Shown here piece by piece: positions 51,601-62,871 of a stretch of DNA of 64,000 bases. Made by a program: the position numbers and the translations under genes. Within the stretch, counting starts at the first letter, position 1; each line of letters opens with the position of its first letter. The DNA comes from Blastomussa wellsi (lineage: Eukaryota > Cnidaria > Anthozoa > Scleractinia > Plerogyridae), in NCBI GenBank assembly GCA_947652115.1, contig OX393569.1:13183033-13247032 (forward strand). The letters are read 5' to 3'. The notes below the pieces were generated by a model. The model ran no database searches. It was not told where the DNA came from and saw nothing but the letters and a program-made list of their open reading frames with translations.

Positions 51601-53976
51601 ATGAAATTTTTTACTCAAACCACGCTACGGTCATCTAAGCACTAACAAGCATGATCAACTTGCAAGTCTTGTTACGATTTTTTTGCCATTGTTTACTCTA
51701 TTAGATTTTATTCAGTTGGGATACACATTTGAAAAACGTTTTTCGTACCTGCCACAGAAACTTTTAGACCAGAAGATGAGCAAGATCTCGCATTTTACAG
51801 CAGATATGTTGTGTTTTTTTACAGCACCAGAGGTCAATGAATAAATCGTAATCATTGACGCCTTCTACGCTTCAACCGGGTTGCAGTCAAACCATACATT
51901 AAATGCGGTTTAGGATATTCACGACATATTAATTTTCTGCCAAATGCTATTTGTCAAAAGTTAACCTCAAGTAATTACTTGCGATGTAACCACAGGCGGC
52001 CCATACGTTGTATGTGATTTACGTGACATTACCAATATATGCGAAAAGTTCGAAAATTGTCCCAAATTCTACGTGTGCTCATGGAGTCGATTTAAAGACA
52101 TTTAGACGAGTTTCACTTTCTGAGGTTTGCCTCCGAGTAAAGCGAAGCGAAAGGCTGGCAATTTAGTCCGCCAAAGGTTAACACTCGAAGCTCCATAAAT
52201 TCTACAAAATTCCACTCGTAGGCAAACTTCAGAAGGTGAAAGTCACGTAAATGTCTATAAATCGACTCTATGAACACAGAGACATCAAAATAACGCAAGT
52301 AAAAGTTAGTCATTTTTATTTGCATTCTTTTCCACATGAAGAATTTAGGGCAATTTTCAAACTTTTCCCATATATTCTATTACATAAACGTAAATCACGT
52401 AAATCACATACAACGTATTGGTCGTCTGTGATGTAACTACGCGCGCTCGATGCATGAAGTGGCGTCCCATTGCACGCACAGCAACAATAAGCACAAACAT
52501 CCTTGAGATCAATGGAACAAGCTACGTACAAGCTACGTATTATTAGAAACCCATAAACATCAGTTAAGAGTTATTCCAGAAAATATCTTACACTCCCCGA
52601 CTGATATCTTTGGTTTGAACCCATCGTCGCCTCTGCAAATTTCTGTTTAGGCTCATACCACTTGGAGTTTCCAATGATCCCCCTAGGGAAGTGGCTATGT
52701 TTTCGTTTTTTTAACAGGGACATGCTGTCGTAAAGACTGTGAGACTTACACATGTGCTCCTGGATGTGTGGAACACTCTAGATGCAATGCGACACATAAG
52801 GGCCTGTTTGTTGAAGTGCGGTACTTTCAGTTCCTGGACTTTGACATCCACTCTGATGTCAAGAGCAGGTATCTTCGTCAAGTTACCGAGCGAGAACAGG
52901 AAGAGCAAGCCCAGTTTGAACTAGATGAAAAGGTCAGTGGTGTATCAAATTCCGTGCTACTACTGTGTGTGGACGTAAAACAGGGTTTTCAACCAAATCG
53001 AGACCAAATTCTTCATTAGTGTGAGCACTTCCACGTACCATAAATGATACCCTATTCTGGACCAAAACTCTCCGATTTCTATACCCTATCTCAGACTAAA
53101 CCCACCTTCACAGAACACATACTTATATAGCCTATGTACCCCCCCCCCCCTTTCCCGCCAAAGCCTACAGTTGCTTCGCCTTCATTAATTCTGGTTCACC
53201 TGGTTCGATTAAAGGTAAGGGTCATACCAGAGCGGTTTTCAATTGAGCCGAGTTTCGAAAGTAATTATCGAATTGCTGCTTTGGTTTTGAATTACTACGA
53301 TCAGCGATTGGTTTATAAAATCTCGTGCCACTTTTCCAACCAATCAGGAGTAGTAACCAAATGAAATCGCGACTCGCCCACGTATGTTTTCGCGCGCCTT
53401 GTGTCGGCTACGTGTAATTACTTCGAGTTGTAATTTGGTTGGATCGCTGGATTGTCTCCGTCCTTTGTGATTGGTCAAATTAATGTTTTTTAAACTTAAA
53501 GTTTCTCGCCGACTCGCACTCTGGAAATCCCGGGGTTAAATCCCTGCCCATTCAACCAAGCATATTAACATGGAGCTATGCTCTTAAAAGTCAAGTCAGC
53601 TAGGGGTTTCTCGGGGGTAAAAGCGCTTGAAAAATATTTTTACATAATTTGCGTGGCCTTTGTACAGCCTTTGCATCTTGTTTCTTTTCAGGTTGTACGT
53701 AAAGAAACAGAACGTCTCAAAAATGAAATCAACAACGCCGCTACAGAAATCGCTCAGAATGCCACAGCTGAAGCCACAGTCATCCGCGCCAAAGCGAAGG
53801 CCGAGGCACTTCTGATGGTGGAGAAAGCACGTGATACGGGCCTGTCGTACATTTACAAACAGCTGAATATCACCAAAGAGGATCACAAATCCGCCTTCAA
53901 TTATTTGCGCACGCTTCGAGTACAGAAAAACGTAAAATTCAATGTTGGCTACAGCACACTCATGGCAAAGGACTGA
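36692..53976 (+). CDS. Gene A: membrane-anchored SPFH-like protein with six-Cys insert (type 2)
   Basis: Five exons: 36692-36838, 42908-43155, 50825-50955, 52718-52932, 53692-53976; total 1026 bp, 341 aa, all phases agree. Residues about 20-45 form a TM anchor (LLIVLGVGLLLLVIILPISF). Then comes an SPFH-like beta-rich region (VYASGRYMIGPDYTFKTF, VEVEITFAMQYFLRPEDL), a helix (IRDRETVERELFKALKIRLE), a six-Cys insert at residues 178-198 (TCCRKDCETYTCAPGCVEHS...C), FVEVRYFQFLDFDIHSDVKS, and a long Ala/Glu-rich helix (TEIAQNATAEATVIRAKAKA) before the end, NVKFNVGYSTLMAKD. Similar to gene B at about half of the residues. No orthologue name recognised. The role is inferred: a membrane scaffold, perhaps in a ring with the type-1 partner. 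Introns 1 and 2 are swollen by transposons (6 and 7.7 kb). Confidence 0.85.
38333..38759. mobile_element. TTAA-flanked fold-back MITE (piggyBac-like), 427 bp, inside the Gypsy LTR
   Basis: TTAA-AGTGCACCTAACCCC at the left and GGGGTTAGGTGCACT-TTAA at the right. The whole element is one long palindrome (arms about 200 bp, including TGTGCATCATTTGTTCCACG and GACGTCA) with an AT-rich loop near 38540. The Gypsy LTR word AACACAACG sits just before the left TTAA, which shows the MITE entered the LTR later. Confidence 0.8.
38994..42020 (-). pseudogene. Gypsy gag-pol remnants
   Basis: In minus-strand order: gag remnant (SKLELTGYLATDWKKFHRA, then a deletion), aspartic protease with VPLQLDTGATVNILPEESLK near 41200, RT pieces (CVAPKPLNQALKRNHCPLPT, then GRYRWLRMPFGISQAPEEFQ with ADDILGF), KVAYMGHVLSADG-type thumb region, RNase H remnant (MAIVFGMEKFETYLYGRKVL), integrase zinc-binding part and EEYVSKCQVCNTYQQGQQRG. 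The frame changes at least eight times and the integrase core is lost after VLAVDLFELQGQDYLFTMTI. Not functional. Confidence 0.85.
42729..42858. repeat. Near-perfect hairpin in gene A intron 1
   Basis: CGTTTCTTTATTCAACGGAT through CACTCGGA is matched by the complement ending GTTGAATAGAGAAACG; an inner hairpin GGAACCGAAGGATTCTTCGG closes the top. It ends 49 bp before exon 2. A related sequence is in intron 1 of the paralogue gene B (about 61545-61655), sharing CCTTTGATGCAC and TCCGAG. Confidence 0.7.
43783..43822. repeat. 7-bp tandem array (ATGCGTC)
   Basis: About five copies of CATGCGT between 43783 and 43822, next to GAATACG-type motifs. The region also bears TATTCAATATCACGAGTATT palindromes. 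Confidence 0.75.
45783..45953 (+). mobile_element. Second LINE tail inserted in the first LINE
   Basis: 171 bp ending TTTAAATAAAGGATATGATG then (ATG)n, typical of a CR1/L2-type LINE 3' end with a trinucleotide tail. It is flanked by ATGCT at 45778-45782 and 45954-45958. Excluding it joins the reading frame of the host LINE without a break (YANLYA to EKTDD). Confidence 0.7.
46921..47190. repeat. GACTTCTGAGTTCC minisatellite, left arm
   Basis: About 20 units of 7-bp half-words (GACTTCT / GAGTTCC / GACTTCC) in irregular alternation. Its complement occupies 48228-48545. It gives spurious Ser/Glu/Arg-rich frames on both strands. Confidence 0.85.
48228..48545. repeat. GGAACTCAGAAGTC minisatellite, right arm
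   Basis: About 22 units of AGAAGTC / GGAACTC / GGAAGTC half-words, inverted relative to 46921-47190. The unit order differs between arms, so the arms have evolved separately after formation or were never exact copies. Confidence 0.85.
50070..50163. repeat. ATTGT pentanucleotide satellite at the LINE 3' end
   Basis: TATTG repeated from 50074 with an internal block of five CTTGT units, then TATTG again to 50163. It belongs to the LINE 3' UTR, between the ORF end (49953) and the A-rich tail. Confidence 0.85.
50956..52717 (+). other. Gene A intron 3
   Basis: Non-coding. Contains an 18-base G run at 51043-51060 and a fold-back MITE at about 51981-52440. Confidence 0.6.
51981..52440. mobile_element. 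Fold-back MITE
   Basis: The left arm ATACGTTGTATGTGATTTAC at about 52003 and right arm GTAAATCACATACAACGTAT near 52399 are complementary. Further paired blocks are GGTTTGCCT / AGGCAAAC and CGATTTAAAGACATTTA / TAAATGTCTATAAATCG. No ORF; family not assigned. Confidence 0.65.
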
Positions 53977-54355
53977 CATTGACTGACTTCTGTTCTTAGG
54001 AACAAACAAGGGATAGAGAAAACGTCTGAAATTAAACTGTTAATAATAGCAACATCCAATTCTTTTCTCAATGTAGTTTTAATCTGAATTTCAACTAACT
54101 TAATTCTGCCCACGAAGACACGAAGATCAGAAAGATAACAAACATTCTCTTCTGAACATGCGCACCATCCACCAGTGTTGTACAGTCTTTGGACCTCTTA
54201 GTGGTGGATCACAATGAACAACGAGTGATTAAAGCTAACATAACAATGAAAAAATGTTCGAAAATTTGTAATTGATTTGAAAATTTACTATTCAGGGTCG
54301 GTTGTTCAGCTATCCAAAATCACGTCAAAACTAGTACACTGTCAGAACGCGTTAA

Positions 54356-55294
54356 TTAGAGATCTTTAGATGCTACGACGAGGATGATTACGAGTACGAG
54401 ATTTGACTTGAAAATTTTTCGCGTGTACCAACAAAATAGCCCCACCAGAAAACTTTATTTGCCTTTCTATCAGCAGCAAAGTTAGCACAGTCATTTTTAT
54501 TGAAGACAGTTAGGCTTCTGATCGCAAAATGATGACACTACTAAGGGCTGCCACAGACGAGACGATTAGTTGTCGACAACTATTTTTTATCAGCAACTAA
54601 ATGTTATCGACAACAATATGTGTCCGATGCAAGCATTCCACACACTGGGGTGTTACCTCCACAGACGAGACGATTAGTTGTCGACAACTATTTTTTATCA
54701 ACAACTAAATGTTATCGACAACTATTTGTGTTAGATGCAAGCATTCCACACACTGGGGTGTTAGTTGTCGATGTCTCAAGTCAGGCCAACGAGAGCTTGG
54801 AAACTAACGTTTAGTACGCATGCTCAGTTGCAATAGTTTTCGACAACTAAACCAATGATTTCCACACACGGGAAACACGGGAAAACGGTCAAAACTGTCG
54901 CTGTCGACAACTGTTAGCTGTCGATAACTAAAGCAGTTTCCCTTTTGAAAAGGGAAACTGCTTAGTTGTCGACAACTTACAATTTTCGCATTTAGTTGTC
55001 GACAACTCGTCTCACAGACGACGTTTTTCGGTTGTCGACGATATTTGGTTGTTGATAAAAAATTGTATTCGACAACTAATCGCCTCGTCTGCGGAGGCCC
55101 TAACATTTTGATAACTTGTTTTCGCCACTACGACTTTCCGAAAGAAAGTCGTAGTGGCGAAAATGTTAGTAGTTTTATCAGGATCAGCCTAACTGCCTTC
55201 AATAGAAATGACTGTGCTAACTTTGCAGCTGATAGGCAAATGAAGTTTTCTGGTACTCGTAGTCATCCTCGTCGTAGAATCTAAACGTCTCTAA
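54356..55294. mobile_element. Outer fold-back element hosting a second MITE
   Basis: The left arm TTAGAGATCTTTAGATGCTA then CGACGAGGATGATTACGAGT pairs with the right arm ending ATCTAAACGTCTCTAA, with further paired sequence (GCAAAGTTAGCACAGTCATT). The arms enclose the inner MITE at 54545-55100 and a short CGCCACTACGACTTTC / GAAAGTCGTAGTGGCG hairpin at about 55124-55160. Confidence 0.65.
54545..55100. mobile_element. TAA-flanked MITE rich in AGTTGTCGACAACT
   Basis: Ends GGGCTGCCACAGACGAGACG and, inverted, GGGCCTCCGCAGACGAGGCG; TAA repeats at 54542-54544 and 55101-55103 fit a PIF/Harbinger target. Inside are many copies of the palindrome AGTTGTCGACAACT and a direct duplication of about 110 bp (CACAGACGAGACGATTAGTT near 54551 and 54661). 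Confidence 0.7.
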
Positions 55295-58200
55295 TATTAC
55301 TGTATAACTCCTTCCCACTGGAATGTCTGGGGGGGGGGGAGAGTGGGTGAACCATTTACCCAAAAAAATTCTCCCAAGTTGCCTTGTCCAAATTTCTGTT
55401 GCTGCCAAAAAGATCTGAGTTGCCCAAAATTTCGGGGCTCAGCAGTTTAAAGTTAGGATTATTCAGTACGAAATGATGGGGTGAAATTCGCTAGAAACTA
55501 TCTAGATTTCATAATTTCATACTATTCTATAGAAAATAGAACCAGTCAGAATAAAGGAAAGGCGTTTCATATTCAACGGTATTACACTATACTTATCTAG
55601 CAACTTGATTAGAGCAGTAGTTCCGGCAAAATCGGTCATTAGAAGTTTCGTAAAACAAGTAAAATCTGCATACGAGCCTAGTGGCCCATCAGCCCAGACG
55701 ACTCAAATTTTGTCGTTGTACGTTTCTTGTATTGTAATTAAATAATAACCTAACAATTATTTAGATCTATTTGGTATACGTATCTAATTCATCTTGAAAA
55801 AAGGTTAATTTTCGCAAAGAAATGGAAATTTGTTTTTTCTGAGTCGTAGAAAAAAAAAACAACAACAAAGTTTTCATTTTTACGTCGTTGTTTTGCATCG
55901 GATCGCAAAACTATGCACCTGGGTGTGAAACTCACGAGCGCCTGCCGACAAAAAACGAACCGCGCACGCGCATGACGTCACGATTTCTCGAGGTGGGCAT
56001 CGTCAGCAAGGGAGGCCATGACATGTCGATAGCATAATTTTAGTCCAATCGTACGAACTTAAGAACTTATAGCAAAAACTGGAAGCAAAATTGTGAAGGT
56101 GGATTTTGAGAGGTAAATAAACAAATAATCTACCTCTAGTATAAATCTGAACCTTAAATATTTAGGGGTTTCCTTACAAATTGCCAAAATCTTCACATTC
56201 TCTCGTTTTTCCGCAGTGTCCGCCTGCCTCGTACCCAAGCGGTCACGCGCGCAAGGAACTTGGGAAGCTTTCTTGTAAACGCAAAGGGCCATGGGAAGGC
56301 TCAACGAAAAATTTACGCGCTTCATAAGTCGTTCTCAAGCCATTGCCCCAAAACATTAAAACCCTATGAGGCAGCACGAGTACAGCTTTAATTGTTGCGC
56401 TCATGCTGTCCGTTGCTTTGTTTCATTGTTGGATTTCCCAACTCCTGAACAGAGATCGCTTTTGTGCTTTGATGAACACGAACGATGAACACTATTTTCA
56501 GATCCTCTGCAAAACAGTTACTAGTATGTGAAATGACTTAAGTTTTTCGTTTATTTTTTTTTCTTTTCTGCGGCTCTAAATAATTAACTCTTTCTCAAAA
56601 TGAGTCTACTTAAAATAGATCGTTGTTAGATTAATCGAAATATAAAAAAAGGTACAACGACACAAAAAATAAAAATTATCCTAATTGCTTAAGGTTCCTG
56701 GGTAGCGCCGCACCATTGACATTGGCAAGTATTGGTTTTGCCAATGCTCCCCTATCAACGGGATGGAATTTTCAACGGCAATTGTTTAACTGGATCCAAT
56801 TAGAAAGAGGCTAGGGAATCCCAATTTCCATCCGTTGAAAATTACAGTTACTCGTTTTTATTCAAGGAAAGTAGCGAGCTGTTGAGACGAATTTTCAATT
56901 GAATGCATGGTACGAGAAGATTATTGAAGCTTTCTTCTGTTATGGCGCTTGATTTGGAAGCTGTGCGATTGTATTTTCTGTTCGAAAAACGCCTCGGCGC
57001 TGAAGGAGTTCCAACCTTGAGCGGTTGAACTTTCCACCCTTTCTTTATTGCCTCCGCAGGGTTTCGGCCCTTATAGTCCGCGTGTAAATTGTTCGTGTTG
57101 GTACAGAAAAATTCTCGATTTGATCAAAGTGGGAGCGCTGAGGGTTTTGGGGGTGTGATAAAATTCTTGCACGGCTATCTGGGCCATATGTTAATAATAA
57201 CGTAAATTAAGAAATATCGCATTTTGATTGGGTGACGTACTGAAGAGCGTGACACGTGCGTTAGAGGTGTCACCTACAACCAGGCTGTCGGCCCTAAAAC
57301 AATAGCAACTGCTGCCAGTAGAATTACAAGCTTACGAGAGCTGCTTAATTTTCTCACAATCTCTGCAAACGTGCCACTGCTTGGTTCAGTCCTGGATGTC
57401 TGGATCCGTTTCCATAACATAAATGACGATTGCATCAGTGACAACATAGGTTTAAACAGGGATGGCGGAGCCGGGCTGGGGGGAGCTTCAGCCCCCACCC
57501 CCCCCCCCCCCCACTTTTTACGACGATGACATTTTTTGTTTTAGTATAAGGTTTGTATTAAGAAATAATGAAAAAAGGAAAATGTAAATACTAAAGAAAA
57601 AGGAAAAACGGAAAAAGTCCGATTCATCACAGATTATCCCCCGAGATGAGGTTATTGGCAAACAAAATACTTCCGTTAACGTTAATTCAATTCATGCTCA
57701 GTAGTTATTTGAGAAAAGACGTAAAATACATAGGGCACTAACCAGATGAAACAAGTGCTTGAATCCTACTTGCTTCATTTAGTGACGAGAATTTACAAAG
57801 CTACAACCCTGTTCAAAACCTGTCGGAAACTTTTCGTTGCTACGTACTTCCTTATGCGCATCCTTTCCACACACGGGAAGCCTGTGTGAAAACCCAGGTT
57901 AGTGTATTAATTAAAGCCGGGATATATCGTGGAAGGCTGAAAAATATGTATCAAGCTTACAAAACTTCCAAAATATTGCTGTAGCACAAAAAGAACCTGT
58001 CATTTTACACTTATCCAGGTTGTTTTTTTAAAAGAAATATCTCATAGAGAACGCCCCTGGTGCATCTCCTTTGTCCTTTTTCGTTTTTCTAATTTTAATT
58101 ATAGCTTTCTCTTGTAAATGATTTTTCTGTAAATAAAGTTATATACATTCAAAAAAATGTTCTTATTAGATGTACTTGCCATCAGAGCAAGAAATGGTTA

Positions 58201-58919
58201 GGTTACCTAGTGACAAAGTAGGAAGGTGGCTGGATTCATGTACGGTTATTAAACGTACTTTACATCAGAGCAAGAAATGGTTGGATGAGCTAGAAACAGA
58301 GCAGAAAGGGCGCTGGTTACATATACTCTTATTAAACGTACTTCCCATCGGGGTGACCTAAAAGCCGGAATATCGGAAGGCCGTAAATCCGGAATTCCGG
58401 AAACGAAGGCCCGGAATCCAAGAAACCGGAATGACTGCTCTTAGGTTAGATCTGGTGAAAATTAAGCGTGCCACACGTTCCGCTGGATAAGGGTAACGCT
58501 GACTCTAGGAACGAGATTGAGGTAAACTGAAACCTCCCTTAACCAGGCAGACTTGCACGAAAGGATCAAATAAACAAACAGCCGGTCAGATAGAAACGCC
58601 GCAATTATTCACAGAGATAACCTTTCAAATGCGACTGTTGCGTGGCTCTTGTAAAACATTAAGCACTCTGGATAGTAAAAAGTGGTTTTTAATTAAATTA
58701 CATAGTTATATGAAATACATTCTCACCAGACTGAAACATAGAAAAGGCTATGGGCGGTGGCAAACGAGGCCACGTTGTTGCGGAAACACACAAAAAATGT
58801 TTCTGATATTATTCAGAAACATTTTGTGCCAGCAGCAAATGTTTCCTCGTTTGCCAAAAGCTTGATTTCCTGGTTGATTGGCAGATCTTCGCTGACAAAT
58901 ACTATTTCCAAGTGACGGG

Positions 58920-61199
58920 TTAATTATTTTGAAACTGTGCTAGTGATTTGTAGCCCACATTGAGCTTGACGTTTTTGTTTTGACGCAGTGATCTTAGGTA
59001 GTTAAAAGCCGCTTTCTCCTCGTCTGTTGTTATTCCAAGCACGGTGTACATGTTCTTCAATCCATCAGATCTGGCCTGCTCCACCAACTTCAGAGCCTCC
59101 GCCTTAGCCTCGGCGTCAACCACAGTCGCATTGGCTCTTGCATTCTGAGCAATTTCTCTGGCTTCGTTGTAGATCTTGTCTCTGCGCCTTTCGGTTTCCT
59201 TGCGAACAACCTGCAACGTTTAAAAGGATACGATTGATATCTGGCTCGCCTCAAGCTAAAACATAACACTGGTTCACACTTGTGACATGACGGCTGCGAT
59301 ATTCCAATCGAAAGCTACTTTGTATGGAATAGAAGAGAAAAGTAATAAATACTTTTTTTAAAATCTTTAGTCACAATAATACAAAAAGTTCAGTTCAAAA
59401 ATTCTAACACCGAAGGGAATTTAATCAAACAATTGTCTACCACTCGGCGTACTAGATTATTTGCGGAATGCTGAAAAAATTAATAAAAGTTAAAAAACTA
59501 ACGACAAGGTCATGCAAGCGTAAAAAACACTATGTTATTTTGATATTGTCGCCAGAGTAAACAACACAACAAAACACAGCCACATAACGATGTAAGGTGT
59601 TTAGTCGTGATGTCGGTGGCTTGTGTGAACCAGGCCTGAGTCTAATTCTTACGAAATGACAGTGCTTTGAAAGATTCACCTTCTCTCTTAACTCAAACTC
59701 GGCCCGTTCTGCTTCGGCCGCCTCTGTAACCTGTTGTAGGTATCGACTCTTTACATCTTCGTGCACGTCAACAGCAAGCAGTTGGAAATATTTGATTTCC
59801 ACGAACATTCCCTTTTCATCATTCTTGCACATGCTGTTAGGTATGCAGTAACCACACGCGGGTACATCTTTCTCATCTGTTGGGCATGTCTCCCTACAGC
59901 AACCATCCACGCGCTTAGCAAGTGCTGTGAACAGCTCTTTTTCGATGCTTTCTCGGCGCCTGGTGCAGAAACAATGATGCGGGTTGTAAGAAGTCGAGTA
60001 TTTTCTAGTTGTGCTTCATAAAAGGTAAACAACCCACTATTTTTCATTTCAATCATTTTGCTTAGACGCCGTTAATATAACAATATGGTGTACTCTAATA
60101 CCCAATAGGCATTCTCGCTATAATATGCGACATGCCTGCAGTGCATCATGGTAGTTATATTCCGGAACATGCCAAACATTTTCAATTGACCATTGAGGGG
60201 GCTTACCAGACTCAGGTCGATATGAAACAAACCTGATGTAATCGTCGATTGGTAAATCCGCAGCGCGCCCTTTGATGGCGTCAATCGCCGTTCCCCTGAC
60301 AACCGGCTCGTAGTCGACATTGTAGGCTTCGTGTAAGTCTGGTAGAAACTCCTTTCTCAGAAAATACTGAAAGGAGCAGCTGATTTTTATTTCAATTGTC
60401 CCCGTCCAAACAGCGATCTCATCAAGGTTGACAAAATGAGCATTGGCTTGAAACACCTTGAAAGTGTAGTCTGGGCCCACAAAATATCTACCCGAGGTGT
60501 ACACCTCACTGATGTCTACAAAACCTGTTGACTTGCGTCTTTTGAAGCCAAGCTGTGCACAAATAAGATGACAGGGAAATTTGTCAATGAAATACAGAAA
60601 TTAAGAACACGGGCTTATCACGTTAAGTTTTAAATATTGTGCAAAATGCAGCCAGCAGTTTTCAAGTTGGACAGCAATGAATTGAGCATATTTGCTGTTG
60701 CTAAACACAGAGGGCTTTGTGTGCGTGGGTTGGTGGGTGTAAGGAGGAGGGGGGGGGGGGGGGGCGGGGTTGAAGTACTTACCCATGCCTGTTTTGAGTT
60801 GTCTAAAGCATTTCACAGCCAAACCGGCCGTGAAAATGGATACTACAAAGCCCAGGGTCCCTGATGCCCCTTCAGACAAATATGTCACGTTTTATACAAG
60901 GGAAGATCTTTTCACTGCGGATAAATCATAAACCAAAAGCATATTAACACCACCATCTTTTGTGGACACAAATCAGAGAAGGAACAAGCCAGCCTCCCCC
61001 GGCTCCTATAGTCCATTATGGAGAGTACCAAACCCCACTCCGCTGATAGCTTGATAATTACTCGCGTGCCTTTACTTTGCAAAGGCAATTAACAAAATGT
61101 TTGTTATTGTGTCTACATTTAGGAACTCCATCTTGCTTCGTTTTCTTGAGTATTTTTTTTTCTTTTTCCCTAAAATTGTTAATGAAAAAGGCATTCGAC

Positions 61200-61230
<31 letters not shown>

Positions 61231-62428
61231 ATTGTTTACATGCGAGGGTTTGCCAGTATTATATTTTGCGCTGAGCGTGTCAAACCGAAAGAGATCACTG
61301 AGAAACTTGGTAAATTTATATTTAAACACTTCCAGTAACATAACTTACAGCAATATAATAAGATTTCGCTTCACCATACGATTTCTATAATTTCGATGGC
61401 ATCGAAAATGGTAGAGGCTGACTAGGTCCTTTTAATCTATTAACTTACTTCCTCTAAAGTTAACGTTTCTTTTTCAAATTATTTTGATTTATTATAAGTG
61501 CAGATGTATTACTTTAATTCTGGTAACATTGTTTAAAATTAGGGAACCGGCGAATCCTTGCTCAGAGTGGATTCGCCGGCGCCTTTGATGCACCATGATC
61601 CGAGAGATCTCGGATCACTGATCCTGATCCGGATCACTCCAAAGGAACGCACCCTCAGAAAACCATGTCGCTGGAACGTGCATGTTTTCACGAAATCTGA
61701 CACTTAAAAAGTACTTCATATTGTAAAATTGTTTTTTTTATTCCATGTTCATGCTGCCGAAAAGAAAAAAAACGAGTCCGTCCACATTACAACAATTGAA
61801 ACGATAAAGCCACAAGCCTGAGCAAATGTTTCCTTTCTGAAATTCGAATACTGAACCGTTTCTAAACACATGCTAAATTTCACTGCCTACAGGCAAAACG
61901 TAACCAGAGTTTGGAAATGATCCCATATTATTGCTTATAAACGGCTATTCGTAACTCTATAGCGAAATACAAAAACTTGTACTCTTTAAGTTTGCATGAT
62001 AATGAATGTGTATTTTTGCGCGTTTGGAGGCGCGCGCCCCTAAAACATATGAGCTTTGGTGCGTGAAGTTTGAACCTTCTCAATCATGGTTCGATGCGTC
62101 ACACGAAACAATTCAGACCAATTCAAGAAAATTCAGTACAACCTCTGCAAATAACAAGTGTGCCTTAAACAAAAATCATCAATGAATCGTTGCAAAGTAT
62201 GGGTGAAAGTAAAACAGCCGTGCAATGCTTCGAACGGACTTTAATCTTGTTTGCTTTGCTAGTGACCAAGAAAAAACCTTTACGCTCAAAGAGTAATAAA
62301 AATATATGAACCTACAAACTCACCTCGTAATATTCGACATCCGAAAAGCTGGTCGGGATCAGGATAACAATAAGCAAAACTCCAAGACCAATGACTCCAA
62401 TTATTACGGTCCGAGTTGTGTTCGCCAT
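58920..62428 (-). CDS. Gene B: membrane-anchored SPFH-like protein with six-Cys insert (type 2), paralogue of A
   Basis: Four exons: 62428-62324, 60552-60233, 59959-59680, 59210-58920; 996 bp, 331 aa, phases agree. TM anchor at residues about 8-28 (VIIGVIGLGVLLIVILIPTS). Then VYTSGRYFVGPDYTFKVF, IEIKISCSFQYFLRKEFLPD, PVVRGTAIDAIKGRAADLP, RRRESIEKELFTALAKRVD, the Cys insert at residues 161-185 (GCCRETCPTDEKDVPACGYC...C), MFVEIKYFQLLAVDVHEDVK and an Ala/Glu helix, ending NVKLNVGYKSLAQFQNN. Exon 2 corresponds to fused exons 2 and 3 of gene A, so one intron was gained or lost. The N-terminus is shorter than in A by about 14 residues. Open and intact. Divergent from gene D. Confidence 0.87.
60553..62323 (-). 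other. Gene B intron 1
   Basis: A 1.8-kb intron with a G run (60745-60764) and a hairpin-like sequence at about 61545-61655 (CCGGCGAATCC / GGATTCGCCGG, then GATCCGAGAGATCTCGGATC) related to the hairpin of gene A intron 1. No other feature recognised. Confidence 0.55.
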
Positions 62429-62871
62429 GTTGTGAAGTTACTGAGTTGCAAGAATCACCTAGTTTAATTATACATTTACCAGAAACCTTGCTGACAAAGA
62501 AAGGAAACAAAATTTAAATATCAAATGCTTAGTGATTTGTTGATTTCTGTGTTGCCGATGGTGCGTATTTTTGCTTGAGATCGTTGATTGATAGCAATCA
62601 CAATTGTTTCGTCGTGATCAGTGTTTGTCAAGCCGAATTTGCACCAACCCTAAAAATGTGAATTGAGGACCGAAGGCATGTCAATAATTTTAAGCATGCT
62701 AAATTCAACACAATTGTTGTTAATATTGCGGTCATGATCATAACATGGAAAATTTATGCACATAATTGATCGCAAATATGTGATTTTAATCAGAGAAGTT
62801 GGTGTTTAGTTGTTAGCAAGCTAAAGCAGTGTTGGAACTCTTGCGCTTTAACGTGTGTACCTGCATAAAAT
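62429..62871. promoter_or_regulatory. Shared divergent promoter region of genes B and D
   Basis: 443 bp between the two start codons, nearly the same as the 461 bp between genes C and A. Contains TTGATTGATAGCAATCACAA and other AT-rich stretches; no clear TATA box. No long sequence shared with the C/A interval is evident by eye. Confidence 0.45.

Larger units (their letters stand above)
53977..58919. other. Intergenic between the convergent genes A and B
   Basis: A 4.9-kb stretch where genes A and B converge tail to tail. It holds a nested MITE pair (54356-55294), a SINE-tail scrap (AAAATCTGCATACGAGCCTA at 55660), an inverted repeat near 56700-56850 (ATTTTCAACGG / CCGTTGAAAAT) and a duplicated ATCAGAGCAAGAAATGGTTG motif near 58180 and 58265. 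No supported gene; the frame at 57274-57498 has a hydrophobic end but no family likeness. Confidence 0.55.

Noticed and set aside
57274..57498. Small membrane protein on the minus strand
   Set aside because: Only a hydrophobic C-terminus; the start lies in a C/G-run region and nothing supports expression or family.
58170..58361. Duplicated ATCAGAGCAAGAAATGG motif as a gene
   Set aside because: A short direct duplication without coding features.
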